The translations under genes and the position numbers were made by a program. The notes beneath the pieces were generated by a model that ran no database searches, had not been told where the DNA came from, and saw only the letters and a list, made by a program, of their open reading frames with translations. Of a DNA stretch of 58,175 bases, positions 1-8,312 are shown piece by piece (position 1 is the first letter of the stretch; every line of letters begins with the position of its first letter). This DNA is from FEN-1219 sp035644475 (GTDB lineage: Bacteria; Pseudomonadota; Gammaproteobacteria; Steroidobacterales; Rariloculaceae): assembly GCA_035644475.1 (NCBI GenBank), contig DASQOL010000186.1, positions 1-58,175 on the forward strand, written 5' to 3'.

Positions 1-175
1 GGTTCCCTCGCCACGGCGCGTTCGCCGGGGTTCAGAACGCGGTCGCTTGCTGGTCGCGCACGTAGTGACGGCGTGCCGCCGCGTTCTGAATGCTCGCCTG
101 CGGCTCGCCCCCGGGCGCTGCGCGCCCGGGCTCCGCGGCTCTCGGCGCTGTGGCTCGGCTCGTCGCTACCGCCGC
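1..175. repeat. Dispersed structured repeat, copy 1
   Basis: This stretch is nearly identical, without indels, to 9411-9585 (offset 9410). Differences cluster in about 22 bases around 46-67, the loop of a hairpin whose arms are 31-42 and 79-90 (ttcagaacgcgg / ccgcgttctgaa). A second hairpin lies at about 110-130 (cccgggcg, 5-nt loop, cgcccggg). The arms of the first hairpin carry a compensatory change relative to copy 2, which supports base pairing. The left boundary is the window edge, so the element may extend further. No convincing gene is present: the short open frames here are by-products of high GC. Bases 176-351 hold only more GC-rich imperfect hairpins, for example 299-338. Confidence 0.85.
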
Positions 176-351
176 AGCCGAGCACGCGCAGCCCGCGCCC
201 ACCACCCACGCCCCACCGCAGCGTCTTCGTCCGTCCTCTCAACACAAAAGAACGCGCTTCGCCATCTCCCTGCGCTGCGCGTCGTGGTTGGGCAGCCGAG
301 CGCTTCGCGAGGGCGCGCGCGCTACGCGCGAAAGCGCTGCTGTGCTATGAA

Positions 352-392
352 GGAATGGCGGCGGGCGTGACGTGCGAGGGCCCTCCCGAGAC
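352..392. repeat. Left arm of 41-bp perfect inverted repeat around the IS110 element
   Basis: Bases 352-392 are the exact reverse complement of 1566-1606 over 41 bp, and identity ends abruptly on both sides. The insertion-sequence gene and its noncoding end lie between the arms. Joined directly, the arms would make an 82-bp perfect palindrome with centre gagac/gtctc. IS110-family elements normally lack long terminal inverted repeats, so the arms are more likely target DNA than part of the element, but this is an inference. Confidence 0.85.
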
Positions 393-443
393 CCTCGCGG
401 CACAGGGATGTGCCGCGCGGAGCCCCAGCAACTGTCTTGGCGG

Positions 444-1385
444 TCAAGCTTCGGTGACGAGTTGCGGGGTCCAGGGACGGCGGTCTCTAAGCATCGAGTT
501 GATGATGGTCAACAGCTTCCGCATGCAGGCTGTTAGCGCCACCTTGGCGGGTTTACCAGCCGCGCGTAGGCGCTGGTAAAACGCCCGCAACACGGGGTTG
601 TGGCGCGAACCGACCAGCGCTGCCATGTAGAGCGCGGTGCGCGCGGCGGCACGCCCTCCGTAGATTCTCCGCTTGCCGTGCCACCGACCACTGTCTTGAT
701 TGAACGGTGCCACGCCGGCGAGCGCACTGATCTGGCGGCGGTTTAGCGTGCCGAGCTCCGGCAATGTCGTCACCAGCCGCAACGACGTGAGGCGCGCAAT
801 TCCGGGCACCGATTCGAGCAACTCCACCTTGTCGCGCCAGATCCCGCACTCCCGCAGCAAGCTGCCGGTGTCGTTATCGGTGCTGCGGATCTGGCTCTCG
901 AGCCACTCGATGCTCTTCTTCAGGTCCCGTTTGATGCTTGTATGCGCCAACCGCAGCCGGTTGCGCTCCATCGTGAGCATCTCGGTCAGCTCATTGCGTC
1001 GAGCGATCAACGCCTGCAGTGCCTGCACCTGCTCGGAGGGCAGCGGTCGCGGCTCCAACTGCATCGCCTGTGCAAACCTGACCAACACTACTGCATCCAA
1101 CAGATCGGTCTTGGCCAAGATCCCCGCCGCTCGTGCAAAGTCCCGCACTTGCCGGGGGTTCACCACGCGAATGGACAGCTCTTGCGCCGTCAGCTGCGCG
1201 GCCACGGCCCGCTCCAAGCCGCCCGTGGCCTCCATCACGATCAATCTCGGCTTTACCGCCAATACCCTTTCGATTAGCTGTACGTGACCCGTCAAGTCAT
1301 TGGAGACCGAAAACTGCTCGCCATCTCCCACTGCCACGTCCAACCGCGACTTCGACACGTCGATGCCTACGCATATTTCGTTCAT
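444..1385 (-). CDS. IS110-family transposase
   Basis: A 313-residue protein of the length usual for IS110-family recombinases, which move a circular element by strand exchange guided by an RNA. The N-terminal RuvC-like DEDD domain shows D9 (GIDVSK), E52 (VMEATGG) and D94/D97 (KTDLLDA). The C-terminal transposase_20 domain has the typical VPGI, ALAGVAPFNQDSG, GKRRIYGGR and ARTALYMAAL motifs. I start at the ATG at 1385, which gives the canonical MNEICVGIDVSK opening; the frame stays open upstream to about 2036, but that stretch is antisense to the dienelactone hydrolase gene and not IS110-like. No frameshift is seen. Confidence 0.93.
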   Translation of the reverse strand: MNEICVGIDVSKSRLDVAVGDGEQFSVSNDLTGHVQLIERVLAVKPRLIVMEATGGLERAVAAQLTAQELSIRVVNPRQVRDFARAAGILAKTDLLDAVVLVRFAQAMQLEPRPLPSEQVQALQALIARRNELTEMLTMERNRLRLAHTSIKRDLKKSIEWLESQIRSTDNDTGSLLRECGIWRDKVELLESVPGIARLTSLRLVTTLPELGTLNRRQISALAGVAPFNQDSGRWHGKRRIYGGRAAARTALYMAALVGSRHNPVLRAFYQRLRAAGKPAKVALTACMRKLLTIINSMLRDRRPWTPQLVTEA

Positions 1386-1565
1386 CTTTCGATACCCCAC
1401 CTTGCATGCGGGATCACACAGGAGTGTCCCAACCAACTGTTCGGGCTTTGAAAGATCCCACGCGGCGACCTCGCTGGGGACGGACTCGCAAAACGCGGTA
1501 CCTAGGGACGACCGGTCTACCGCGTGGGGCCAGAGCACAAGATACAAGGGATGGTCTTCCGGCGT
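1386..1565 (-). ncRNA. Candidate IS110 bridge RNA / left-end noncoding region
   Basis: This is the noncoding left end upstream of the transposase, where IS110-subgroup elements encode the bridge RNA that pairs with target and donor DNA. Two hairpins are visible: 1493-1525, with an 8-bp stem (acgcggta/taccgcgt) and a 17-nt loop, and 1410-1430 (ggga/tccc plus cac/gtg). A stem with a large loop fits a guide-loop architecture. I could not match loop bases to the flanking arms by eye, so guide assignment is open. The call rests on position and folding only. Confidence 0.4.
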
Positions 1566-1606
1566 GTCTCGGGAGGGCCCTCGCACGTCACGCCCGCCGC
1601 CATTCC
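1566..1606. repeat. Right arm of 41-bp perfect inverted repeat around the IS110 element
   Basis: Exact reverse complement of 352-392. Within the arm is a self-complementary gagggccctc core. Just outside, bases 1607-1640 hold more short GC-rich palindromic sequence. Together with the left arm it frames the IS110 element. Confidence 0.85.
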
Positions 1607-1680
1607 CGCGCTGCGCGTCATCGCTTGCGCACAGCGCAGCGCAGAGGTTCACGAGCACCAGGTGTAGGAGGAGTAGAAGA

Positions 1681-2343
1681 GTGGGGAGGATGGTGAAGCT
1701 CACGGCGGCCGATGGGCACGAGCTCGATGCGTACGTTGCCGAGCCGAAGGGGAACGCGAAGGGTGGCGTCGTCGTCGTGCAGGAGATCTTCGGCGTGACC
1801 GACCACGTCAAGCGCGTCGCCGACCAATACGCCGCCGAAGGGTTCCAGGCGATCGCGCCCGCGATGTTCGACCGGATCAAGCCTCGCATCACGCTCGCGT
1901 ACAGCGACATCCAGCAGGGCATCGCGTACATGCGGCAGCTCGAGTGGCCGAACACGCTCGTGGACGTCGAGGCGGCGGCCGAGCACGTGCGCGACGCCGG
2001 CGGTACCGCCGTCGTCGGCTTCTGCTGGGGCGGCACCGTGGCGCACGTGGCGGCGAGCGAGCTCGACTTCGACGCCGCCGTCTCCTACTACGGCGGCGGC
2101 GTCACGAAGCTGCTCGACAGAGAGCCGCAGTGCGCGATCATTTATCACATCGGCGATCAGGATCATTCGATCCCGATGGCCGACATCGACAAGATCAAGA
2201 AGTCCTATCCGTCGGCCTCGGTATACGTCTACAAAGGCGCGCAGCACGGCTTCAATTGCGACGAGCGCAGCACCTACAGCGCGGCGGACGCGAAGGTCGC
2301 GTTCGGCCGGACGATCGACTTCATCCGTGAAGAAATCTCATGA
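1681..2343 (+). CDS. Dienelactone hydrolase family protein
   Basis: A cytoplasmic alpha/beta hydrolase of the dienelactone hydrolase family (about 217-220 residues, the usual size). Enzymes of this family hydrolyse dienelactones in chlorocatechol breakdown or act as general carboxyl-esterases; the substrate here is unknown. Counting from the ATG at 1690, the Cys-His-Asp triad is C112 (GFCWGG), D156 or D158 (GDQDHSIP) and H186 (QHGFNC), with the conserved Glu in QEIFG. A strong aggagg at 1666-1671 lies 9 nt before the GTG at 1681, which I prefer; family alignment would also allow the ATG at 1690. It stands alone, downstream of the IS110 element. Confidence 0.92.
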   Translation: MGRMVKLTAADGHELDAYVAEPKGNAKGGVVVVQEIFGVTDHVKRVADQYAAEGFQAIAPAMFDRIKPRITLAYSDIQQGIAYMRQLEWPNTLVDVEAAAEHVRDAGGTAVVGFCWGGTVAHVAASELDFDAAVSYYGGGVTKLLDREPQCAIIYHIGDQDHSIPMADIDKIKKSYPSASVYVYKGAQHGFNCDERSTYSAADAKVAFGRTIDFIREEIS

Positions 2344-2476
2344 GGCCGCGTCGCAGCGCGTCCTTCTTCGACTTAAGAATGCTTTAGTAACAACGGTTTG
2401 CAGGTTGTCGCGCGGCGGAGTCGGGGTCGCGATGCGATAATCCCGGCCCACAACAGCTCCTGGGCCGACGGTCCGC

Positions 2477-3175
2477 ATGGACACCACGATCAAGACTCAC
2501 AACCTGCAGCGTCGCTACACGATGGGCGACGAAGTGATTCACGCGCTGCGCGGCGTGGACCTCACGATCGTGCGTGGTGAGTACGTCGCGATCATGGGTC
2601 CTTCCGGCTCGGGCAAGTCGACGCTGATGAACATGATCGGCTGTCTCGACAGCCCCGACGACGGCGAGTACTGGTTGAACGGCCAGCTCGTCTCGAAAAT
2701 GAAGGACCGCGAGCTCGCGCGGGTGCGCAACAAGGAAGTCGGCTTCGTGTTCCAGACGTTCAACTTGCTGCCGCGCGCCCACGCGCTGCATAACGTGGAG
2801 CTGCCGCTGATCTACGCCGGCTTGCGGCGCCGTGAACGGCTGGTGCGCGCGAAGCGCGCGCTCGAGCGCGTCGGCTTGGGTGAGCGGATGATGCACCGTC
2901 CGAGCGAGATGTCGGGCGGCCAGCGGCAGCGCGTGGCCGTTGCCCGCGCCCTCGTCACCGAGCCGAGCATCCTGTTGGCGGACGAGCCCACGGGCAATCT
3001 CGACTCGACCACGAGCCGCGAGATCATGGGCCTGTTCCGCGAGCTGCATTCCGCCGGTCACACGATCGTGCTGGTCACGCACGAACACGACGTCGCGGTG
3101 CACGCGCGGCGTATCATCACCTTTCGCGACGGCGCGATCGCCGAAGACTCCACCAACCCCGAGCAGGTTCACTAA
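2477..3175 (+). CDS. ABC transporter ATP-binding protein (MacB/LolD type)
   Basis: A 232-residue ATPase of the class that drives MacB/LolD/FtsE-type transporters. Visible are Walker A (GPSGSGKST), the Q-loop (FVFQTFNLLPR), the signature MSGGQRQRVAVARAL, Walker B (ILLADEPTGNLD) and the switch His in LVTHEHDVA. It is followed after 5 bp by a lipoprotein adaptor (3181-4827), so the two probably work as one envelope system. A membrane permease, normally the next gene, is absent: the third gene encodes a hydrolase. The partner permease must be elsewhere or has been lost. Confidence 0.92.
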   Translation: MDTTIKTHNLQRRYTMGDEVIHALRGVDLTIVRGEYVAIMGPSGSGKSTLMNMIGCLDSPDDGEYWLNGQLVSKMKDRELARVRNKEVGFVFQTFNLLPRAHALHNVELPLIYAGLRRRERLVRAKRALERVGLGERMMHRPSEMSGGQRQRVAVARALVTEPSILLADEPTGNLDSTTSREIMGLFRELHSAGHTIVLVTHEHDVAVHARRIITFRDGAIAEDSTNPEQVH

Positions 3176-3180
3176 CAACT

Positions 3181-4827
3181 ATGCGTAGCGTTGTCGTCAT
3201 CGCGTGTCTTGCGTTGTTGGTCGGCTGTAGCAAGCAGAAGACGGAGGCTGTTGCCCCGACGGTCTACGACGCGGCTGCGGTCGAGAAGCGCGACATCAAG
3301 GTCACCGTCGACGCGGCCGGCATCATCGAGCCCGAGTCGATCGTGGAGGTGAAGTCGCAGGCGTCGGGCGAGGTGCTCAACGTGCACGCCGAGATTGGCG
3401 ACGTCGTGCAGTCGAAGACGATGCTCGTCGAGATCGACAAGCGCACCCCGCGCAACAAGGTCTCCGACACCGAGGCCTCGCTGACCGCGGCCAAGGCGCG
3501 GCGCACGATCGCGAAGACGCAGCTCGACCGCGCCGAGTCGTTGCACAAGTCGCAGACGCTCACGCAGGCCGACGTCGAGAAGGCGCAGCTCGAGTTCGCG
3601 CAGTCCGACGCCCAGGTCGTGACCGCCACGATTTCGCTCGAGAACGCGCGCATCACGTTGGACGACACCGACGTGCGCGCGCCGATCACGGGCACGATCC
3701 TCGAGAAGGCCGTCGAGAAGGGCACGGTGATCGCCTCGTCGACGTCGAACGTGAGCGGCGGCGCGGTTCTCATGAAGATGGCCGACCTCACGGAAGTGCA
3801 GGTGCGCACGCGCGTCGACGAGACCGACATCGGCAAGATCAAGCCCGGCATGATCACCAAAGTCACCGTGGCCGCGTATCCGAACCAGCCGTTCGACGGC
3901 ACCGTGCTCAAGATCGAGCCGCAGGCGATCGTCGAGCAGAACGTCACGATGTTCTCGGTGCTGATCAAGCTCCCGAATCCCGGCGGCGTGCTCAAGCCCG
4001 GCATGAACGCCGACGTGCAGATCGAGATCGCCGATCACAGCTCGGTGGCTGCCGTACCCACGGCCGCGCTGCGCGCGGACAGCGACATCGAGCTCACCGC
4101 GAAGATGCTCGGCATGGACGAAGGCGCGCTGCGCCGGCAGATCTGGCCGGACGGTGAGCCCACCAAGACCAACGCGGCCGGCAAGAGCGTCGTGAAGCTG
4201 CCGAACGGCCGCGAAGTCGCGCTGCCGGACGGCGTGGACGCGACGAAAGTCGCGGCGCTCATGGAGAAGCGCCGCAGCGGCCAGGAGCTTTCGACCGAAG
4301 ATCGCGCGCTCATGCGCCAAGTCTTCCAGGGTGGCGGCGGCGGTGAAGGCTTCGCGCGCGCCGGTGGCGGCGCCGGTGGCGGCGGTGGCGCCGGTGGCGG
4401 CGGTGGCGGCGGCGGCGGCGGTGGCGGCGGTGGACCGCCCGGCGGCTTCCAGGGCGGCGGTGGCGGCGGCTTCCCCGGCGGCGGTGGCGGCGGATTCCGC
4501 CCAGGCGGCGGCCAAGCGGGCGCCCCGGCCGCGGCCGCGGCGGCGGCGCGCTCGACCGAGTATCAGTTCAGCGGCGACTACTGGGTAATCGCGCTGCGCA
4601 ACGGTCAACCGGTCCCGCTCGCCGTGAAGACCGGCCTCACCGACCTCGACTACAGCGAGATCGTGAGCGGCCTCGAGTCCGGCGACCAGGTTCTGCTCTT
4701 GCCGAGCACCAGCCTCTACGAGCAGCAGGAGCGGCTCCAGCAGTTCATCACGCAGCGTTTCTCCTCGAGCACGCCGTTCCAACAGCAGCAAGGCAACCAG
4801 AACTTCAACCCCCGGAATTTTCGTTGA
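3181..4827 (+). CDS. MacA/HlyD-like periplasmic adaptor lipoprotein with long Gly-rich insert
   Basis: A 548-residue membrane-fusion (adaptor) protein that would link an inner-membrane ABC transporter to an outer-membrane channel. It starts with a lipoprotein signal (lipobox LLVGC, Cys at about 16). Next come a lipoyl/biotinyl-like half (VKSQASGEVLNVHAEIGDVV), an alpha-hairpin and a beta-barrel (VRTRVDETDIGKIKPGM). An unusual insert rich in Gly, with Pro, Phe and Ala, spans about residues 384-456, before a C-terminal segment with VKTGLTDLDYSEIVSGL. It is longer than typical MacA (about 370 residues) because of residues 280-460. Translation is probably coupled to the next gene, whose TTG start overlaps this stop. 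Confidence 0.9.
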   Translation: MRSVVVIACLALLVGCSKQKTEAVAPTVYDAAAVEKRDIKVTVDAAGIIEPESIVEVKSQASGEVLNVHAEIGDVVQSKTMLVEIDKRTPRNKVSDTEASLTAAKARRTIAKTQLDRAESLHKSQTLTQADVEKAQLEFAQSDAQVVTATISLENARITLDDTDVRAPITGTILEKAVEKGTVIASSTSNVSGGAVLMKMADLTEVQVRTRVDETDIGKIKPGMITKVTVAAYPNQPFDGTVLKIEPQAIVEQNVTMFSVLIKLPNPGGVLKPGMNADVQIEIADHSSVAAVPTAALRADSDIELTAKMLGMDEGALRRQIWPDGEPTKTNAAGKSVVKLPNGREVALPDGVDATKVAALMEKRRSGQELSTEDRALMRQVFQGGGGGEGFARAGGGAGGGGGAGGGGGGGGGGGGGGPPGGFQGGGGGGFPGGGGGGFRPGGGQAGAPAAAAAAARSTEYQFSGDYWVIALRNGQPVPLAVKTGLTDLDYSEIVSGLESGDQVLLLPSTSLYEQQERLQQFITQRFSSSTPFQQQQGNQNFNPRNFR

Positions 4828-5699
4828 GCAGGGCGTCCCAGGGGACGCCAGCCGCACCCGCCGAACGGCAGTTCCCGCTGCCGGGGCTAACGCTCGCCGC
4901 GCAGGTCTGGGGTAAGCCCGGCGACCGCCCGGTGCTCGCCGCGCACGGTTGGCTCGACAACGCCGCCAGCTTCGACCTCCTGGCGCCGCAGCTACCGGAT
5001 TGCGAGATCGTGGCGCTCGACCTCGCGGGCCACGGCGCCAGCGGCTCGCGCTCGCCGGACTCCGGCTACAACCTCTGGCAGGACGTCGGAGACTTCCTCG
5101 ACGTGCTCGACGCGCTCGGCTGGGCCCGATGCACGTTGCTCGGCCACTCGCGCGGCGCGGCGATCTCGATGCTGTTCGCGGCGACCTTCCCCGACCGCGT
5201 CGACAAGCTCGTGTTGATCGAAGGCGGCGCGCCCCTGATCGGCTCGGCCGCGGACGCGCCCGCGACGCTCGCGCATGCGCTGCTCGACCGGCGCAGCCTC
5301 CGCGACAAGGTCGGCCGCGTGTTCGCGCAGCGCGCGAAAGCGATCCAGGAGCGCGCGCAAGGCTTTACGAAGGTGAGTGTCGCCGCCGCGGAGGTGCTCG
5401 CCCGGCGCTCGCTGCGCGAGGTGCCCGGCGGCTTCCGCTGGCACGCCGACCAGCGGCTCAAGGGCGCGTCCGAGCTCAGGCTCACGGCCGACCACGTGCG
5501 GGCGTTCGTGCGGCGCGTGGCCGCGCCCGTGTTGCTGATCCTCGCAGACGACGGGCCGTTCGGCCGCCTGCCGCTCTACGACGAAGTGATCGGGCTCTTG
5601 GCCGACGTCGAGGTCGTGCGTTTGCCGGGCGGTCACCATCTCCACCTCGAAGGCACCGAGGTCGAGATCGCCGGTCGGATCCGCGCGTTCCTCGGTTAG
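4824..5699 (+). CDS. Alpha/beta hydrolase
   Basis: A 291-residue alpha/beta-hydrolase-fold enzyme of unknown substrate. The nucleophile elbow is GHSRGA, the oxyanion region is AAHGWLDN, the acid is probably in LLILADDGP and the histidine is in LPGGHHLHLEG. The start is TTG at 4824, overlapping the adaptor stop (TTGA), which suggests translational coupling with the upstream ABC/adaptor pair; a role in lipid or ester processing linked to that exporter is possible but not shown. It ends 3 bp before the convergent permease gene at 5703. Confidence 0.88.
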   Translation: MSRASQGTPAAPAERQFPLPGLTLAAQVWGKPGDRPVLAAHGWLDNAASFDLLAPQLPDCEIVALDLAGHGASGSRSPDSGYNLWQDVGDFLDVLDALGWARCTLLGHSRGAAISMLFAATFPDRVDKLVLIEGGAPLIGSAADAPATLAHALLDRRSLRDKVGRVFAQRAKAIQERAQGFTKVSVAAAEVLARRSLREVPGGFRWHADQRLKGASELRLTADHVRAFVRRVAAPVLLILADDGPFGRLPLYDEVIGLLADVEVVRLPGGHHLHLEGTEVEIAGRIRAFLG

Positions 5700-5702
5700 T
5701 CG

Positions 5703-7451
5703 CTAGGGACGTAGCTCCGACGACAGGTCGAAGCGCGTGAAGCGCTCGCCGAGCCAACGCACGCCGACCCAGATCTCAGCGCCGAGCACCGTCAGCACGA
5801 CGAGCCACGCGAGCACGCCCGCCGCGAGTGGTCCCGCGATCCAACGTGTCACGAAGAACGTCAGCAACGCTGCGATCAGCGCCGGCAGCAACCCGAGCGC
5901 GAGCAGCAGGATCTGTCCCGAGAGAAACACGAGCCGCTGACCGAGCACGTCGAAGCCGTGCTCGCCGGGATTCGCCACGGTCTGCACCCACGCGGGGAAA
6001 ACCAGCGCGAGCCCGTTGTGGATCACGAGCTGCAGCGCGCAGAAGAACGGCGTGCAGACGCCGATTGCGAGCGGGCCGGCGATCCGCACGAGCACCGGCA
6101 CGTTCTGCGCCGCTGCCGCCAGCGCCACCGCGAGCAGCGCAATCCACGCGATGGCGGAGAGCACCGCGATCGGCGCGAGCATCTCGCCGAACACGAGCTG
6201 CGCGCCGCCGATCGGGTAGGTCTTGAGGATGTCGGCGTTCTTGAGATCGGACCGCAAGTCGTGCCGCGCGAGCTGCGGCCCGAACAGCAACACGATCACC
6301 AGCACGACGGTCGCGACCGTCGCGACGAGCGCTTGGCCTCCGCGGAGCTCGGCGCTAGACAACCACAGGCATCCGCCCGCGACGATCGCGGCCGCCACGA
6401 GCCCCGATCGAGGGCTGAACAGACGGCCCATCGCGAGCAAGTTCTTCCACAGGAATGCGGTCTCGGGCCGCCCGGTGTCGCGCAGTCGAAACGGATCGCG
6501 CAGCTTCTTGGCGGAAATCGTGCGGAGACTGCCGCCGCGGAATGCCGCCAGCCGCACCGCGCGCTTCTCCGCCTTCGCGATCGACGCTTCTTCGAACGAG
6601 ACGGCCGAGAAAAGCACCCACACGTAGTGCGCCGCGAGGACGAGCAGCGCGGGGACGAGTGCGGGCAGGAACGCACGGGCGTCCGCCGCGAGCAGCGGCG
6701 CGACCGTGAGCTTCGGCAGGGGTAGCAGCCAGGGAAGCGGTCCGCTCTGCAGCGCCGCCTCGACGTAGCGCGCGACCGCGGGAACGCCCGCGAGATCCTG
6801 CTGCGTCGGCGCCGGCAGCGCGGTCAGCGTCCAGACGAGCGGCACCCCGATCGCGAGCGCGAGCACGCCGAGCCCCGCAATGCTGCGCGCGATCGACGAG
6901 ACGCCGCGGTCGAGCAGACGCGTGACGACGAACGAAGTCGCTGTGAAATGCAAGCTGAGGGTGCCGATCACGACCCACCAGCCGACGCCGCGCATCCATG
7001 CCGTCGCGCTCGGCAATCCCCAGCGGCTCGAGACGAGCGTCATGAACAGCGCCGTCAAGCTCAACGCGCCCAGCGTGCTCAGCAACCGGTAGTGGATCAG
7101 CGTGCGTCTCGCGATCGGCGCCGGGAACAGGAACGCGATCTCCGCCTCGCTGAACGCGAGACCGGCGCGGCCGCGCGGCACGATCCAATTGAGCGCGATC
7201 AAGAGGAGCAGCGAGGCCGCCGCGATCTCCGGCACGATCGACAGCAGCTCCTTCGGCATCGCTGCGGCTGCCGGCCGCCCCGCGGGGCTCTGCGAGACAC
7301 GCGCGATGAAAAAGAAGTAGATGTAGGCGATGCCGATGACGGCGCCCACGAGATACTTCGGCTGCTTGAGGCGCCGGAGCCGTGACGTGAGCCAGCCCGT
7401 GGCCGTCGTCAACCGGAGGTACAGCAGCGTGCCCGCGATGCCGAGGCGCAT
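5703..7451 (-). CDS. ABC-2-type exporter permease (large membrane subunit)
   Basis: A 582-residue integral membrane protein with many hydrophobic segments throughout, and signatures of putative ABC exporters such as KQPKYLVGAVIGIAY near the N terminus and AEIAFLFPAPIARRTLIHYRLL at about 100-120. It is translated from an ATG overlapping the stop of the ATPase gene (ATGA), so the two proteins are surely partners. The frame extends further upstream, but that sequence is antisense-frame noise within the ATPase gene, so I start at 7451. Substrate unknown. Confidence 0.88.
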   Translation of the reverse strand: MRLGIAGTLLYLRLTTATGWLTSRLRRLKQPKYLVGAVIGIAYIYFFFIARVSQSPAGRPAAAAMPKELLSIVPEIAAASLLLLIALNWIVPRGRAGLAFSEAEIAFLFPAPIARRTLIHYRLLSTLGALSLTALFMTLVSSRWGLPSATAWMRGVGWWVVIGTLSLHFTATSFVVTRLLDRGVSSIARSIAGLGVLALAIGVPLVWTLTALPAPTQQDLAGVPAVARYVEAALQSGPLPWLLPLPKLTVAPLLAADARAFLPALVPALLVLAAHYVWVLFSAVSFEEASIAKAEKRAVRLAAFRGGSLRTISAKKLRDPFRLRDTGRPETAFLWKNLLAMGRLFSPRSGLVAAAIVAGGCLWLSSAELRGGQALVATVATVVLVIVLLFGPQLARHDLRSDLKNADILKTYPIGGAQLVFGEMLAPIAVLSAIAWIALLAVALAAAAQNVPVLVRIAGPLAIGVCTPFFCALQLVIHNGLALVFPAWVQTVANPGEHGFDVLGQRLVFLSGQILLLALGLLPALIAALLTFFVTRWIAGPLAAGVLAWLVVLTVLGAEIWVGVRWLGERFTRFDLSSELRP

Positions 7452-8182
7452 CACCGCTCCGTGCCGCCCGTCGCGCGGATGAAGACGTCCTCGAGGTTGG
7501 CGTTCGCCTCGCCGTTGCCGAAGCGTGCGCGCACCTCGGCGAGGGTGCCGTGCGCGATCTTCTCGCCGCGCTTCAAGATCAGGACGTGCGAGCAGACCTC
7601 CTCGAGCAGGTGCAGCAAATGCGAGCTCAGGATGATGGCGGCACCGGCCCGCGCGCGCTTCAAGATCGAGTCTTTCATGCGGCGAATGCCGAGCGGGTCG
7701 AGGCCAGTCAGAGGCTCGTCGAACATCAACACCTGCGGCGCGTGCAGCAACCCGCACGCGATCGCGAGCTTTTGCTTCATGCCGCGCGACAGCTCGGCCG
7801 GCAGGCTGTCGAGCCGGTCGGCGATCTCGAGCTCCTCGAGCAGCGGCCGCGCGATCGTTTCGTGGTCCGCCACGGCGTATAGCCGCGCCACGAAGTTCAG
7901 ATGCTGCCGTACCGTCAGGTAGTCGAACAGCCGTGGCTCATCGGTGAAGAACGCGAGCGCGCGCTTCGCCTGCAGCGGCTCGGTGAACAGGTCGTGCCCG
8001 GCGAGCCGCACCTGTCCCGTGGTCGGGGGGATGATTCCCGCGATGGCGCGCAGAGTGGTCGTCTTGCCAGCGCCGTTCGGGCCGACGAGCCCGAGCACCT
8101 CGCCCGGTCGAACGGCGAACGACAGATCGCGGACAGCCGTGAACTCGCCGAAGACCTTGGACAGTCCAGTGACTTCGATCAC
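7451..8182 (-). CDS. ABC-2-type exporter ATP-binding protein
   Basis: A 243-residue cytoplasmic ATPase with Walker A (GPNGAGKTT), a signature variant LSRGMKQKLAIA, Walker B (VLMFDEPLTGLD) and switch His (SSHLLHLLEEV). This signature (SRGMKQK) is typical of ABC-2/CcmA-like exporters. It forms a two-gene operon with the permease at 5703-7451. The upstream gap to 8313 (130 bp) is shared with the divergent dehydrogenase gene and should contain promoters in both directions, though no clear boxes stood out. Confidence 0.92.
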   Translation of the reverse strand: MIEVTGLSKVFGEFTAVRDLSFAVRPGEVLGLVGPNGAGKTTTLRAIAGIIPPTTGQVRLAGHDLFTEPLQAKRALAFFTDEPRLFDYLTVRQHLNFVARLYAVADHETIARPLLEELEIADRLDSLPAELSRGMKQKLAIACGLLHAPQVLMFDEPLTGLDPLGIRRMKDSILKRARAGAAIILSSHLLHLLEEVCSHVLILKRGEKIAHGTLAEVRARFGNGEANANLEDVFIRATGGTER

Positions 8183-8312
8183 CTCGAGCTCCCCCGGGAT
8201 CGCGCGCGCTTTGCGGATGGTCGTTGATCGTTCAGCGCGGCGGCCGCGAATTTGCCGCTACTCTAACAGACGCGCTAGAGTCGCCGTCCCGACGTGCCGT
8301 TCGAGAACGCTA

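Larger units (their letters stand above)
393..1565 (-). mobile_element. IS110-family insertion sequence (about 1.17 kb)
   Basis: The element is defined by one DEDD transposase gene and the two 41-bp palindrome arms immediately outside it. About 180 bp of noncoding DNA precede the transposase start (left end) and about 50 bp follow its stop (right end). A long left end and short right end is the layout of the IS110 subgroup that encodes a bridge RNA upstream of the gene. The right end contains a perfect hairpin, 396-417 (8-bp stem, 6-nt loop). The transposase frame is intact, so the element may be active. Exact ends are inferred from the arms. Confidence 0.75.

Noticed and set aside
47..579. 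Several short plus-strand open frames near the window start
   Set aside because: They run through repeat copy 1 and the palindrome arm, have Arg/Ala/Pro-biased composition and no family similarity.
1386..2036. N-terminal extension of the transposase frame to 530 residues
   Set aside because: The extra residues lie in the IS left end and antisense to dienelactone hydrolase; the family begins at MNEICVGIDVSK (1385).
4330..4545. Gly-codon repeat tract as a separate repeat or CRISPR-like array
   Set aside because: It is an in-frame low-complexity segment of the adaptor gene with no spacer-repeat periodicity.
3172..4857. 561-aa minus-strand frame opposite the MacA-like adaptor
   Set aside because: Composition is antisense-typical (Arg/Leu/Ala/Asp runs); the plus strand encodes clear adaptor motifs.
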